Shown: piece by piece, positions 1-8,662 of the stretch | Numbering within the stretch: the first letter of the stretch is position 1 | Layout: each line of letters starts with the position of its first letter | Source of the DNA: JAJXWB01 sp965246795 | GTDB lineage: Bacteria; Pseudomonadota; Alphaproteobacteria; Rhizobiales; Beijerinckiaceae | Direction: 5' to 3' | Assembly (NCBI GenBank): GCA_965246795.1 | Contig: CBDFFN010000009.1 | Span: 29,257-93,256, forward strand | DNA length: 64,000 bases | Made by a program: the position numbers and the translations under genes | The notes under the pieces: generated by a model | Seen by the model: the letters and a program-made list of their open reading frames with translations, nothing else | The model's database searches: none | Told to the model about the DNA's origin: nothing

Positions 1-69
1 CGGCTTGATCATGCGGGCCCGAATTCGCATGGCGGTACATTGATGGACGCACGGGAGATCGCCGCATGA
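1..69 (+). CDS. miaB: MiaB C-terminus (tRNA methylthiotransferase), 5' truncated
   Basis: The window opens inside a reading frame that stays open from base 1 to a TGA at 67-69 and encodes only 22 residues. They include AGPNSHGG, which resembles the G-x-NSL-x-G strand at the very end of the TRAM domain of MiaB, the radical-SAM enzyme that adds the 2-methylthio group to i6A37 of tRNA. MiaB directly upstream of phoH is the normal order in Rhizobiales. The stop overlaps the phoH start as ATGA, so the genes are probably translationally coupled. With so little sequence, the call rests mostly on context. Confidence 0.55.
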   Translation, partial: RLDHAGPNSHGGTLMDAREIAA

Positions 70-1145
70 GCGCATCCGGCCGCCTTCGTACACGCGGACC
101 CTTGCCGCCGCAGCTTTCGACGGAAGTCGGAGTCGCCGCTGCAGCGCCTCTCTCCGAAACGACGCTGTCGTTTGACGACAATCGCGCGCTTGCGGTCGTT
201 CTCGGAAATTACGACCAGAATCTTGCGCGCGTGGAACGGCGGCTGCACGTGCGCGCCACCGCCAACGGCAATCAGCTGACGGTGAAAGGCGCGCCGGAGA
301 CTTGTGCGCATGCGGCGCGCGTGTTGCAGCGGCTTTATCTGCTCGCGACGTCCGGCATGCATCTCACGCTTGGCGACGTCGATGGCGCGATCGAGGAATG
401 CGCGCTCCAAGGCGAACTGTTCGAGGAAGCGAAGACGGAATCGCCGGGCACATTCGAACAGGTGTCGACCCGCAAGCGCGGCTTCGTGCGGGCGCGCAAC
501 GCGGCGCAGGACACCTACCTTCGCGCGCTCAAACGTTACGAACTCGTGCTCGCGGAGGGTCCGGCCGGCACCGGTAAGACCTGGCTCGCTGTCGGCCATG
601 CCGTCAATTTGCTTGAACAGGGCCATGTCGAGCGCATCATCCTGTCGCGGCCGGCGGTCGAAGCAGGCGAACGGTTGGGCTTTCTGCCGGGTGACGTGCG
701 CGACAAGGTCGATCCCTATCTGCGACCGATCTTTGATGCACTCGGCGATTTCATGGAGGCCCGCACCGTCGAGCGCGGCTTGCAGACCGGCATGATCGAG
801 GTCGCGCCGCTCGCATTCATGCGAGGGCGCACGCTGACGAACGCGTGTGTGCTGCTGGACGAGGCGCAGAACACGACGACCATGCAGATGAAGATGTTCC
901 TCACGCGTCTCGGTGAGAACTCGCGCATGATCGTCTCCGGCGATCCGACACAGGTCGATCTGCCGCCGGGCCAGCGTTCCGGGCTCGACGAGGCCATCGC
1001 GCTGCTAACGGGCGTCGAAGGCATCGGCCACGTCGTGTTTCGCGAAGGCGACGTCGTGCGTCACGATCTCGTCAGACGCATCGTCGATGCTTACGGCAAG
1101 GCGCCACCGCGCCCCGAATCCGAGCGGAGCTCTCGCACGCGGTGA
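66..1145 (+). CDS. phoH: PhoH-family P-loop ATPase
   Basis: This 359-residue protein has a Walker A motif GPAGTGKT at residues 165-172 and a Walker B motif LLDEAQN at 263-269, inside the PhoH core (about 140-340). The N-terminal 130 residues contain a KH-like segment typical of the PhoH-L class. PhoH-like ATPases are linked to RNA metabolism and, beside ybeY, to ribosome quality control; the exact reaction is not settled for the family. The ATG overlaps the upstream miaB stop, and the TGA overlaps the GTG of ybeY, so miaB-phoH-ybeY-corC is a coupled operon. Length and order are normal for Rhizobiales. Confidence 0.93.
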   Translation: MSASGRLRTRGPLPPQLSTEVGVAAAAPLSETTLSFDDNRALAVVLGNYDQNLARVERRLHVRATANGNQLTVKGAPETCAHAARVLQRLYLLATSGMHLTLGDVDGAIEECALQGELFEEAKTESPGTFEQVSTRKRGFVRARNAAQDTYLRALKRYELVLAEGPAGTGKTWLAVGHAVNLLEQGHVERIILSRPAVEAGERLGFLPGDVRDKVDPYLRPIFDALGDFMEARTVERGLQTGMIEVAPLAFMRGRTLTNACVLLDEAQNTTTMQMKMFLTRLGENSRMIVSGDPTQVDLPPGQRSGLDEAIALLTGVEGIGHVVFREGDVVRHDLVRRIVDAYGKAPPRPESERSSRTR

Positions 1146-1633
1146 GCGCGCCTTTCGATCTTCTGGTGACGAGCGAATTGTGGAAGCCTGCCGCGCGTTG
1201 GCGCACGTGCATCGGTACTGCACTCGATGCCTGCGCATCCGATGCGGCGATCGATTTTCCGGATCGCCCGGTCAGCATCATGCTTTGCGACGATGATGCG
1301 ATCCGCGCGCTGAACCGCGATTTTCGCGGCAAGGATTCGCCGACGAACGTACTGTCATTCCCTGCAGCTACGCCACGCGGATTAAAACACGTGCCGCTCG
1401 GCGACATCGCCATTGCCTGGGAAACGGTTGCGCGCGAAGCGCACGACGAGGGCAAAAGCGTCACCGATCATGTCACGCATCTCGCCGTGCATGGCGCGCT
1501 GCATCTCGTCGGCTTCGATCACGAAACGGAAAAGGACGCGGAAGATATGGAAGCGGCGGAACGGCGCATTCTCGCCAGCATCGGGATTGCCGATCCCTAT
1601 CGCGAGAGCGAGCCTGTGGAGATTTCGCGGTGA
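1142..1633 (+). CDS. ybeY: Endoribonuclease YbeY (rRNA maturation factor)
   Basis: The 163-residue protein carries the family signature HGALHLVGFDHE, the H-x3-H-x5-H metal site of the UPF0054/YbeY endoribonuclease. YbeY processes the 3' end of 16S rRNA and takes part in 70S ribosome quality control in the cytoplasm. Translation starts at a GTG that overlaps the phoH stop (GTGA), and its own TGA overlaps the GTG of the next gene in the same way. Both the size and the position after phoH are standard. Confidence 0.95.
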   Translation: MSAPFDLLVTSELWKPAARWRTCIGTALDACASDAAIDFPDRPVSIMLCDDDAIRALNRDFRGKDSPTNVLSFPAATPRGLKHVPLGDIAIAWETVAREAHDEGKSVTDHVTHLAVHGALHLVGFDHETEKDAEDMEAAERRILASIGIADPYRESEPVEISR

Positions 1634-2670
1634 GCCACACGCCGTCCGTGTCCGACACGCCGCGTGTCGACGAAGCGCGTCCGACACGCCCAGGTCTTGT
1701 CGAGCGGTTGCGGCACGCTTTTGGTCTGCAATCGCCGTCGATGCGCGAGGAGCTCGAAGAGGCGCTCGACGACGAGCCGCGTGACGACAGCGATCTGTCG
1801 GCGCAGGAACGCGCCATCCTGCGCAACGTGCTTTCGCTGCACGAGCATCGTGTGCGCGACATCATGATCCCGCGCGCCGACATCATCGCCATCGGCGTCA
1901 AGGCGAGCCTCGGCGAAGTGTTGTCGCTGTTCCGCACGGCAGGCCATTCGCGTCTGCCGGTGCATGGCGAGACACTCGACGATCCGCGCGGCATGGTTCA
2001 CATCCGCGACTTCGTCGATCACCTCGCCGGACGCGCCGAGGACGAGGTGCGCCGTCAGCGTAGCGCCGCCGCGTCAGCCGATGAAAATGCAGCGCCGGAA
2101 AAAGCGCGGATTTCGGCCGACGTAATCGACCTCACCGTCAGCCTGTCGTCGACGGGCATCGTGCGGCCGGTTCTTTTCATCCCGCCGTCGATGCCGGCGC
2201 TCGATCTTCTCGTGCGCATGCAGGCGACACGCACGCATATGGCGCTCGTCATCGACGAATATGGCGGCACCGACGGCCTCGTGTCGATCGAGGATGTTGT
2301 CGAGATGGTCGTCGGCGATATCGAGGACGAACATGACGAAGCCGAGCCGGTGGCGGTGGTGCGAGCCGGTGCGGATGCTTTCGTGGTCGACGGACGCGCC
2401 GATCTAGCGGAGGTCCTGACGCACACCGGCTGGGCCATCCCGGAAGGGGCACAGCACGCCGAGGTCGATACGATCGGCGGGCTTGTCGCCAGCCTCGCGG
2501 GGCGCGTGCCGTCGCGCGGCGAGATCGTGATCGACCGGCCGGCGCGGCTTGAATTCGAGGTGCTCGATGCCGACCCGCGCCGAGTGAAAAGCGTACGTCT
2601 GCGTCGCATGTCCGAAGAGGAAGCGGTGGAAACGTCTGCGGCGGGTGTGCCGCCGGCAGCCGAGACGTAG
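1630..2670 (+). CDS. corC: CorC/HlyC-type CBS-domain protein
   Basis: This 346-residue soluble protein has a tandem CBS pair (roughly residues 75-225, including the DEYGGTDGLVSIEDVVE segment in two halves) followed by a CorC_HlyC domain near residues 240-330. It lacks the membrane DUF21/CNNM domain present in the second family member at 16206-17501. Such proteins are annotated as magnesium/cobalt efflux accessory proteins or hemolysin C; in this operon position (ybeY-corC-lnt) the role is usually taken as Mg2+ homeostasis linked to ribosome function. The start is a GTG overlapping the ybeY stop. Confidence 0.88.
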   Translation: MSHTPSVSDTPRVDEARPTRPGLVERLRHAFGLQSPSMREELEEALDDEPRDDSDLSAQERAILRNVLSLHEHRVRDIMIPRADIIAIGVKASLGEVLSLFRTAGHSRLPVHGETLDDPRGMVHIRDFVDHLAGRAEDEVRRQRSAAASADENAAPEKARISADVIDLTVSLSSTGIVRPVLFIPPSMPALDLLVRMQATRTHMALVIDEYGGTDGLVSIEDVVEMVVGDIEDEHDEAEPVAVVRAGADAFVVDGRADLAEVLTHTGWAIPEGAQHAEVDTIGGLVASLAGRVPSRGEIVIDRPARLEFEVLDADPRRVKSVRLRRMSEEEAVETSAAGVPPAAET

Positions 2671-2721
2671 GGCCGTCACGGGGCGGCCTGATACAGTCGC
2701 GTCAACGATTCGGGACCTTAC

Positions 2722-4356
2722 GTGCATCGTCTGGCGGATGCCTGCATTCTCGCGACCGGCTTCCGCCGGATCGCGCTGGCTTTCGTCGCAGGCGCGCTGG
2801 CCGGCCTCGCGATGCCGCCGCTCGGCCTCTCCTTTGTGCTGTTCGCGAGTTTTCCAATCGCGGTCTGGCTCATCGACGGCGATGTTGGCACGAGCGATAG
2901 CCCGCTTCGCGCGAGATTGCAGGGCGCGCGTGATGCGGCGTTCGACGGCTGGTGGTTCGGCTTCGGCTTCCATGTCGCGGGACTGTGGTGGCTTGGCGCC
3001 GCCTTTCTCGTCGAGCCCGACAAGTTCGCGTTTCTGCTGCCGCTTGGGGTGCTCGGTCTGCCGGCGGCGCTGGCATTGTTTACCGCTTTCGGTTTCGCGC
3101 TTGCGCGGCTTGCATGGTCCGCCTCACCGTTGCGCGTCTTTGCCTTCGCGGCGGCGCTGACCGTCGCTGAGGTTCTTCGCGCCAATCTGTTCTCGGGCTT
3201 CCCGTGGAACGAGTGGGGCATGGCGCTCGGCATTCATCTGTGGGGTGCCCAAGTTGCGTCGCTTGTCGGACTGCATGGCCTCACGCTGCTTGCATTGCTG
3301 ATCGGCGCGCTGCCGGCGGCCTGCGTCGACGGGGCTTCCGCACAGGGCCGTATCCGCGTCTGGCCGGTGGCGAGCATCGCCGCATTGCTGCTGCTCGTCT
3401 TCGGCTACGGCGCGTTCCGCACGAGCGGACCGGCCTCAGCCACACTGCCCGGTGTGAAACTTCGGATCGTGCAGCCGAACATCCCGCAGAACGTCCGCAC
3501 CAGCGGCGATGGCGGGCTCGATCTCGTGCGGCAATATATCGAGCTCTCCGACCGCGCGACTTCTCCGACGACGAGCGGCCTCGCCGACGTCACGCATCTC
3601 GTGTGGCCGGAATCGCCATTTCCCTTCGTGCTGACACAGGAGCCGCGTGCACTCGGGCTGATCTCGACGGCGCTTGCCGGCCGCACCGTGCTGCTCACTG
3701 GCGGCGTGCGGTTGGAGGGCGCGAATGTCCGCGCCGCCGACGCTTACAACTCGTTCTACGTCATCGGCAAGAACGGCCAGATCGCCGGCACCTACGACAA
3801 GGTGCATCTCGTGCCGTTCGGCGAATATCTGCCTTTCGGCGGGTTCCTGCGAAGGATCGGGGTACGTCAATTCGTCGAGTTGCCGGGCGGCTTCGTGGCC
3901 GGCAACGAACGGCGCACGGTCACGGTGCTGGGCCTGCCGCCCGTGCAGCCGCTGATCTGCTACGAGGCGATCTTTCCCGGCGCCGTGATGCCGTCACGTC
4001 CGGATGCGCCGCGTCCGGGCCTGATGGTCAACATCACCAACGATGCCTGGTTCGGCATCACGCCGGGACCGCACCAGCATTTCGCACAGGCGCGGCTACG
4101 CGCGGTGGAGGAAGGCGTGCCGCTGATTCGTGCCGCAAATTCCGGAATTTCGGCCGTCGTCGACGGTTTTGGTCGAGTGATCGCAAGCCTGCCTCTCGGG
4201 CAAGTCGGCGTACTCGACGCCGCCGCCCCGCGCGCATTGCCGCCTCCGATTTTCGCGCGTTTTCCGGTGATTGCACCGCTGATCCTGTGGCTGATCGTGG
4301 CCGCGATAGCGCTCGCCGGCTTCTACCGTGTCGACAGACGTCCACAATCAAGGTGA
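2722..4356 (+). CDS. lnt: Apolipoprotein N-acyltransferase
   Basis: This is the last enzyme of lipoprotein maturation; it N-acylates the lipid-modified cysteine of apolipoproteins on the periplasmic side of the inner membrane. The 544-residue sequence shows about eight hydrophobic segments, six in the first 230 residues and one at the C-terminus, around a nitrilase-fold domain. The catalytic triad is visible as E297 (VWPESPF), K360 (TYDKVHLVPF) and C413 (LICYEAIFP). The chosen start is the GTG at 2722, 51 bases after the corC stop. In Sinorhizobium this gene is called actA because mutants are acid-sensitive. Confidence 0.95.
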   Translation: MHRLADACILATGFRRIALAFVAGALAGLAMPPLGLSFVLFASFPIAVWLIDGDVGTSDSPLRARLQGARDAAFDGWWFGFGFHVAGLWWLGAAFLVEPDKFAFLLPLGVLGLPAALALFTAFGFALARLAWSASPLRVFAFAAALTVAEVLRANLFSGFPWNEWGMALGIHLWGAQVASLVGLHGLTLLALLIGALPAACVDGASAQGRIRVWPVASIAALLLLVFGYGAFRTSGPASATLPGVKLRIVQPNIPQNVRTSGDGGLDLVRQYIELSDRATSPTTSGLADVTHLVWPESPFPFVLTQEPRALGLISTALAGRTVLLTGGVRLEGANVRAADAYNSFYVIGKNGQIAGTYDKVHLVPFGEYLPFGGFLRRIGVRQFVELPGGFVAGNERRTVTVLGLPPVQPLICYEAIFPGAVMPSRPDAPRPGLMVNITNDAWFGITPGPHQHFAQARLRAVEEGVPLIRAANSGISAVVDGFGRVIASLPLGQVGVLDAAAPRALPPPIFARFPVIAPLILWLIVAAIALAGFYRVDRRPQSR

Positions 4357-4393
4357 CGTAAGGTAAGCCAAACAGGAATGCGGAACGGAAATG

Positions 4394-4403
4394 TGTTATA
4401 ACA
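4394..4403 (+). promoter_or_regulatory. Palindrome over a likely -10 element upstream of phrR
   Basis: TGTTATAACA is a perfect 10-base palindrome that contains TATAAC, a plausible -10 hexamer, 34 bases before the phrR start codon. An XRE regulator binding its own promoter here would fit autoregulation. No convincing -35 element was found at the proper spacing. Confidence 0.35.
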
Positions 4404-4436
4404 AATGAAGAGCATGTTTCCTGTGGCGGCGCTGAA

Positions 4437-4904
4437 TTGAAATCGGACGGGACGAGAGCGGAACAAATCGCTGGCGAAATCGGCCGGCTTCTCCGCGATC
4501 GTCGGAAGGAACTTGGGATAACGCAGACCGAACTCGCAGGCCGCGTCGGGGTCTCTCAGCAGCAGATCGTCAAATACGAGAAAGGCATCGGTCGCATCCC
4601 GGCCGAGAAACTTCTATCGCTTGCCGAACCGCTGAAGATCGATCCAGGCGCGTTGTTTCACCCGCTCGCAGTATCCGACGAAGCGACACGCGGCGGTTTT
4701 GCCGAGAGCGATGGCGCCGGGAGCGGCTTTGCCGATGGGGGCACGCCGTACCATGCGGAAACCGGCGCCGACCGCGACGCCTCAAAGCTTTTGCGCGATT
4801 TCCAGCGGATCGATAGCCAAGCCGCCCGGCGAGCCGTTCTCGACATGGTTTCCGTACTCGCAGCGAAGGAAGAGAGTACCTCGCCTAGGCGAAAACGCCG
4901 CTGA
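4437..4904 (+). CDS. phrR: XRE-family regulator, PhrR/PraR type
   Basis: A Cro/CI helix-turn-helix domain fills residues 10-70 (GITQTELAGRVGVSQQQIVKYEKG), and a variable, acidic C-terminal half completes the 155-residue protein. In Sinorhizobium and Rhizobium the orthologous gene downstream of lnt (actA) is phrR/praR, a pH-responsive regulator that also controls quorum-sensing and attachment genes; transferring that function here is inference. The start is a TTG, chosen because it gives the full HTH and lies 80 bases after the lnt stop. The gene may be autoregulated through the palindrome over its -10 region. Confidence 0.82.
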   Translation: MKSDGTRAEQIAGEIGRLLRDRRKELGITQTELAGRVGVSQQQIVKYEKGIGRIPAEKLLSLAEPLKIDPGALFHPLAVSDEATRGGFAESDGAGSGFADGGTPYHAETGADRDASKLLRDFQRIDSQAARRAVLDMVSVLAAKEESTSPRRKRR

Positions 4905-4917
4905 CCCCCGCCCGTTA

Positions 4918-4972
4918 AGCGCGACTTGACGCCCGTAAGGGCGGCTGGCACTGAACCGCCGACTTTCGCGCT
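4918..4972 (+). promoter_or_regulatory. Candidate structured leader RNA of metK
   Basis: Between the phrR stop and metK the sequence can fold. A closing helix pairs 4918-4924 (AGCGCGA) with 4966-4972 (TCGCGCT), seven perfect pairs. Inside it a hairpin CGCCC-GTAA-GGGCG (4930-4943) has a GNRA tetraloop. An alternative helix pairs GGCGG (4940-4944) with CCGCC (4956-4960), which excludes the tetraloop hairpin. Two mutually exclusive folds just upstream of a SAM synthetase gene suggest a switch. It does not match the SAM-II consensus I know, beyond a superficial CGCGCTGA similarity, so the call is a hypothesis. Confidence 0.35.
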
Positions 4973-5003
4973 GAGGTCCGTCTTCCGCGCCTGGAGGATT
5001 ATT

Positions 5004-6206
5004 GTGGCGCGTCGCGATTATCTGTTCACGAGCGAATCCGTTTCGGAAGGCCATCCAGACAAGGTCTGCGACCGCATCTCCGACGAAATCGTTGACCTCT
5101 TCTATCGTGAAGGCCCCAAGGCCGGCATCGACCCTTGGCAGATTCGTGCGGCCTGCGAGACGCTGGCGACGACAAACCAGGTCGTGATCGCGGGCGAGAC
5201 GCGCGGCCCCTCGACCGTGACGCCCGACATGATCGAGCATGCCACGCGCATGGCGATCAAGGACATCGGCTACGAGCAGGACGGCTTCCACTGGGAGAAT
5301 TGTGACGTAAAAATTCTGCTCCATCCGCAGTCGGCCGACATCGCGCAAGGCGTCGATGCCCGTCAGCCCGGCGTTAATCAGGAAGAGGGCGCGGGCGACC
5401 AGGGCATCATGTTCGGTTACGCCTGCAACGAGACGCCCGATCTCATGCCGGCGCCGATTTACTACGCGCACACGATCCTGCGGCTGATCGCGGAAGCGCG
5501 TCACTCCGGTAAGGAAGCGGTGCTCGGGCCGGACTCGAAGAGCCAGGTCACTGTGAGATACGTCGATGGCAAGCCCGTTGGCGTGACGCAGATCGTCGTC
5601 TCGCATCAGCATCTGGTCGAGGATCTCACGTCCACGCAGGTCCGCGAACTCGTCGAGCCCTACGTGCGCAAGGCGCTACCGGAGGGCTGGATCGGCAAGG
5701 ACACGGTCTGGCACATCAATCCGACCGGCAAATTTTTCATCGGCGGCCCGGACGGCGACGCCGGCCTCACCGGCCGCAAGATCATCGTCGACACCTACGG
5801 CGGCGCTGCCCCGCACGGCGGCGGCGCTTTCTCCGGCAAGGACCCGACCAAGGTCGATCGCTCCGCGGCCTACGCCGCGCGCTACCTCGCGAAGAACGTC
5901 GTCGCTGCGGGCCTCGCAGACCGCTGCACGCTGCAATTATCCTACGCGATCGGCGTCGCCGAACCGCTCTCGATCTATGCCGATCTGCACGGCACAGGGA
6001 AGGTCGAGGAGGGCAAGCTCGAAGGCGTGCTGATGCAGGCGATGAAGCTTTCGCCGCGCGGCATTCGCGAGACGCTGCAGCTCAACAAGCCGATCTACGC
6101 GCGCACGTCGGCCTACGGTCACTTCGGCCGCAAGCCCGACGCGGACGGCGGCTTCTCCTGGGAGAAGACCGATCTCGCCGACAAGTTGAAGACTTACTTC
6201 GCGTAA
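5004..6206 (+). CDS. metK: S-adenosylmethionine synthetase
   Basis: MetK makes SAM from methionine and ATP in the cytoplasm. The 400-residue protein has EGHPDKVCD near the N-terminus and the glycine-rich GGGAFSGKDPTKVDRS loop, both diagnostic. An upstream extension to 4926 is open, but the GTG at 5004 is the right start: it lies six bases after a perfect GGAGG (4993-4997) and gives MARRDYLFTSESVSEG. The gene follows phrR and precedes trmB, and SAM is the methyl donor for several enzymes in the window (TrmB, TrmO, MiaB). The leader may be structured. Confidence 0.97.
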   Translation: MARRDYLFTSESVSEGHPDKVCDRISDEIVDLFYREGPKAGIDPWQIRAACETLATTNQVVIAGETRGPSTVTPDMIEHATRMAIKDIGYEQDGFHWENCDVKILLHPQSADIAQGVDARQPGVNQEEGAGDQGIMFGYACNETPDLMPAPIYYAHTILRLIAEARHSGKEAVLGPDSKSQVTVRYVDGKPVGVTQIVVSHQHLVEDLTSTQVRELVEPYVRKALPEGWIGKDTVWHINPTGKFFIGGPDGDAGLTGRKIIVDTYGGAAPHGGGAFSGKDPTKVDRSAAYAARYLAKNVVAAGLADRCTLQLSYAIGVAEPLSIYADLHGTGKVEEGKLEGVLMQAMKLSPRGIRETLQLNKPIYARTSAYGHFGRKPDADGGFSWEKTDLADKLKTYFA

Positions 6207-6235
6207 ATTTTACGTCGTCACTATGGAGATGACGG

Positions 6236-6907
6236 GTGGACCGCCATCTCTACGGGCGTCGCGTCGGTAAGCCACTGCGCGCCCAGCAGGCGGCGCTCGT
6301 CGAAGACCTGCTGCCGCGTCTCGCGCCCGATCTGTCGACCGATCGCATCGACACGACGAAGCTTTTCGCGCGAGAGATGCGCGCGCTGCGCGTGGAGATC
6401 GGCTTCGGCGGCGGCGAACATCTCGCACGAGAGGCTGCGGCGAATCCAGACACCGGCTTCATCGGCTGCGAGCCTTTCGTCAACGGAGTGGCAAAACTTC
6501 TCGCGGTCGTCGATGCGCAGGCGCTCGATAATGTCCGCATCCATCACGGCGATGCGCGCGAAGTTCTGACATGCTTGCCGCCGGCTTCGCTGGCGCATGT
6601 TAATCTGCTCTATCCCGACCCATGGCCGAAAAGACGACAGCGCAAGCGACGTTTCGTTGGCGACCAGACGCTCGACCTGATCGCGCGTGCGCTCAAGCCG
6701 GGCGGCATGCTGCGATTTGCGTCAGATATCGACGACTATTCTGGCTGGACGCTCGCGCATGTTCTGCGCCGGGCAGATTTTCGGTGGGAGGCGGCGCGGC
6801 CGGGCGATTGGCGCGATGCGTGGCCGGGCTGGCAATCGACCCGCTACGAAACGAAGGCGCGGGCGGAAGGCCGCGACAGCGTTTATCTCGCGTTCACTCG
6901 CCTATAG
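6236..6907 (+). CDS. trmB: tRNA (guanine-46-N7)-methyltransferase
   Basis: The 223-residue protein has the TrmB SAM-binding loop EIGFGGGEHL, the GCEPFVNG segment and the LLYPDPWPKRRQRKRRF signature, which identifies the family that methylates G46 of tRNA. The start is a GTG 29 bases after metK, so the two are likely cotranscribed. The last 14 bases overlap the end of the convergent YgjP-type gene. Confidence 0.95.
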   Translation: MDRHLYGRRVGKPLRAQQAALVEDLLPRLAPDLSTDRIDTTKLFAREMRALRVEIGFGGGEHLAREAAANPDTGFIGCEPFVNGVAKLLAVVDAQALDNVRIHHGDAREVLTCLPPASLAHVNLLYPDPWPKRRQRKRRFVGDQTLDLIARALKPGGMLRFASDIDDYSGWTLAHVLRRADFRWEAARPGDWRDAWPGWQSTRYETKARAEGRDSVYLAFTRL

Positions 6908-7760
6908 ACCCGGGCGTGCGATAGCGGTGCAGGCTCGCGCCTTGCGCATTTAACCACGCTTCTGCGCGGTCGGTGTCGGCATTGAGCGAGCGGCACAAAG
7001 CCCAATATTTCGGCGAATGGTTCATGTGGACGAGATGCGCTGCCTCGTGCGCGGCAAGATAGTCGAGCACGAAGGACGGCGCGAGGATCAGCCGCCACGA
7101 GAAGTTGAGGCGGCCTGTTGAAGTGCAGGAGCCCCAGCGCGACGCGGTGTCGCGCAATGTAATTGGCGGCGGTTTCTTGCCGATTGCGGTCGCGGATTTC
7201 GCCACCGCGCGTTCGAGGTCGCGCCGACATTCGCGCCGCAGCCAGTCGACGGCGCGGCGCGACAGATGCGCGGGGTCGCCAGCAATACACAGAGTCTGCG
7301 CCGCGCCATCGGTTGCGCGTGAAAGATCGAGCCACGCGACGCCGCGCTCGTTCGAGCACGAGACGAGGACGGTCGGAACGCCACGGACGGGAATGATGGA
7401 GCCAGCGGCGATCGGGATCGTCTCCGGCAAGCGCCGCAGGCGTGCGCCGATCCACGCGCCGTGCTTCTCCGCAAACACGCGTGCATCCGCCATCGAAGTA
7501 CGTTTCGGAATCGTCAGCACGGCATCGCGTGTTGCGCCACGCACGCGCAGGATCAGACGACGTGCGGTCGGACTGCGTCGCACCTCGACGCCAAAGCATT
7601 CGCCGGCGTGGCGCACTTCGATGTGTTGCGGCGTTTTCGGCACGTCGTGTCGGTCCGACACGAACAGGCTGGACAATCGCGCGATCACCACGCGTGTCGT
7701 CGGATCAAACGATCTGCCTCTTGCAAGCAGCTGCATCCCGTTGCGTGCGCTGCCGCACAC
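6894..7760 (-). CDS. YgjP/SprT-like zinc metallopeptidase (M48-type)
   Basis: Residues near the C-terminus read LAAHEAAHLVHMNHSPKYW, the HExxH-like zinc motif with downstream HSPxFW pattern of the YgjP-like (DUF45) metallopeptidase family. The N-terminal third is a beta-rich YgjP segment (RRSPTARRLILRVRG). Substrates of the family are not known. The N-terminus is uncertain: an ATG at 7736 or a later start near residue 40 would fit the usual 230-250 residue length better than the full 288. The gene is convergent with trmB and has no evident operon partner. Confidence 0.85.
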   Translation of the reverse strand: MCGSARNGMQLLARGRSFDPTTRVVIARLSSLFVSDRHDVPKTPQHIEVRHAGECFGVEVRRSPTARRLILRVRGATRDAVLTIPKRTSMADARVFAEKHGAWIGARLRRLPETIPIAAGSIIPVRGVPTVLVSCSNERGVAWLDLSRATDGAAQTLCIAGDPAHLSRRAVDWLRRECRRDLERAVAKSATAIGKKPPPITLRDTASRWGSCTSTGRLNFSWRLILAPSFVLDYLAAHEAAHLVHMNHSPKYWALCRSLNADTDRAEAWLNAQGASLHRYRTPGSIGE

Positions 7761-8081
7761 TCATGTGCATGACGGCAACAACCGCGATGACGACCGATTC
7801 GTTACGCACGCGCAAGCGTTTCGATCCTCGATGCGGGCATCACTGAAGCAAGACGTGTGGCTCTACTGGTAATTTTCCAGAAACATTGCAGCGCTTCGAA
7901 ATTATTCCCGCCGCATTGGGCCGGCAAACATCCGCGAAATGTTTCGGCGGCCCCTAGCCTGCATCGCGCGTCGAACGCGGCGCTGAATCACGTTTTGCGT
8001 ATCGCGGCAATCAGATCGCGCCGTTGGCTATTCGACCATCGAGGCGAACCGGTACCGCGGCGCCGGACTCCGCACCCGAGT
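7761..8081. other. Intergenic stretch without a recognisable gene
   Basis: This 321-base gap lies between the start of the YgjP-type gene and the stop of the exported msrB. Open frames here are shadows of the msrB gene. Nothing resembling a tRNA, a terminator with a U-tract or a repeat from the families seen elsewhere was found. It should contain the promoter of the metallopeptidase gene. Confidence 0.5.
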
Positions 8082-8558
8082 TTATCCAGGTGCAAACTTC
8101 ATCGCCACACCGTTCATGCAGTATCGCAGGCCTGTCGGCTGCGGCCCATCCTTGAAGACATGGCCAAGATGGCCGCCACAGGTCGCGCAATGTACGGCCG
8201 TTCGCGACATGCCGAGCGTCATGTCGGTGGTCTCGCCAACTGCTCCAGTCAAAGGCGCGAAGAAGCTCGGCCAGCCCGTGCGGCTGTCGTATTTGGCGTC
8301 GGACGAGAACAAACGTGTGTCGCATCCTGCGCAGGCGAAGGTGCCGCGCCGATATTCCTTGTCCAGCGGGCTCGAATAAGGTCGCTCCGTCCCCTCCTGC
8401 CGGAGAACCGAAAATTGCGCCGATGTCAGTCGCTTGCGCCACTCAGCGTCGCTGTATGTCACGGCAAAGGGCCCGCCCGACGCGGATGCCGGCCATGACT
8501 GCGTGAGCGCAAAGGCAAGCGTGCCGAAGCCCTGCATGAGTCGTCGTCTGGTTGTCAT
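8082..8558 (-). CDS. msrB: Peptide-methionine (R)-S-oxide reductase, exported
   Basis: MsrB reduces methionine-R-sulfoxide in proteins. The protein has both zinc CxxC pairs (CAGC, CATC), the GWPSFF motif and the catalytic cysteine in RYCMNGVAMKF. The chosen ATG at 8558 follows GGGAGGACAAG and starts MTTRRRLMQGFG, a twin-arginine-like signal with a hydrophobic stretch ending near ASA, so this copy probably acts in the periplasm. A second, signal-less msrB is divergent from it, 104 bases away. Confidence 0.93.
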   Translation of the reverse strand: MTTRRRLMQGFGTLAFALTQSWPASASGGPFAVTYSDAEWRKRLTSAQFSVLRQEGTERPYSSPLDKEYRRGTFACAGCDTRLFSSDAKYDSRTGWPSFFAPLTGAVGETTDMTLGMSRTAVHCATCGGHLGHVFKDGPQPTGLRYCMNGVAMKFAPG

Positions 8559-8662
8559 CTTGTCCTCCCGCACCACCTGATAGAACAATACGGCCCGCAC
8601 CGAGCGGTAGGTTCATGTTCACGAAAATTTTCGGATTGCTGCGCCGCGCCGAGGAGACGAAG

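Noticed and set aside
2722..3160. Alternative frames with plausible starts overlapping lnt
   Set aside because: The lnt frame carries the complete catalytic triad and membrane helices; the others are composition artefacts.
4961..5003. SAM-II riboswitch upstream of metK
   Set aside because: Only a short CGCGCTGA resemblance exists; the pairing pattern and the conserved A-rich 3' part of SAM-II are missing, so only an unnamed structured leader is reported.
7857..8498. A 213-residue plus-strand frame across the 7.8-8.5 kb gap
   Set aside because: It runs antisense to the exported msrB for most of its length and has no domain or ribosome binding site.
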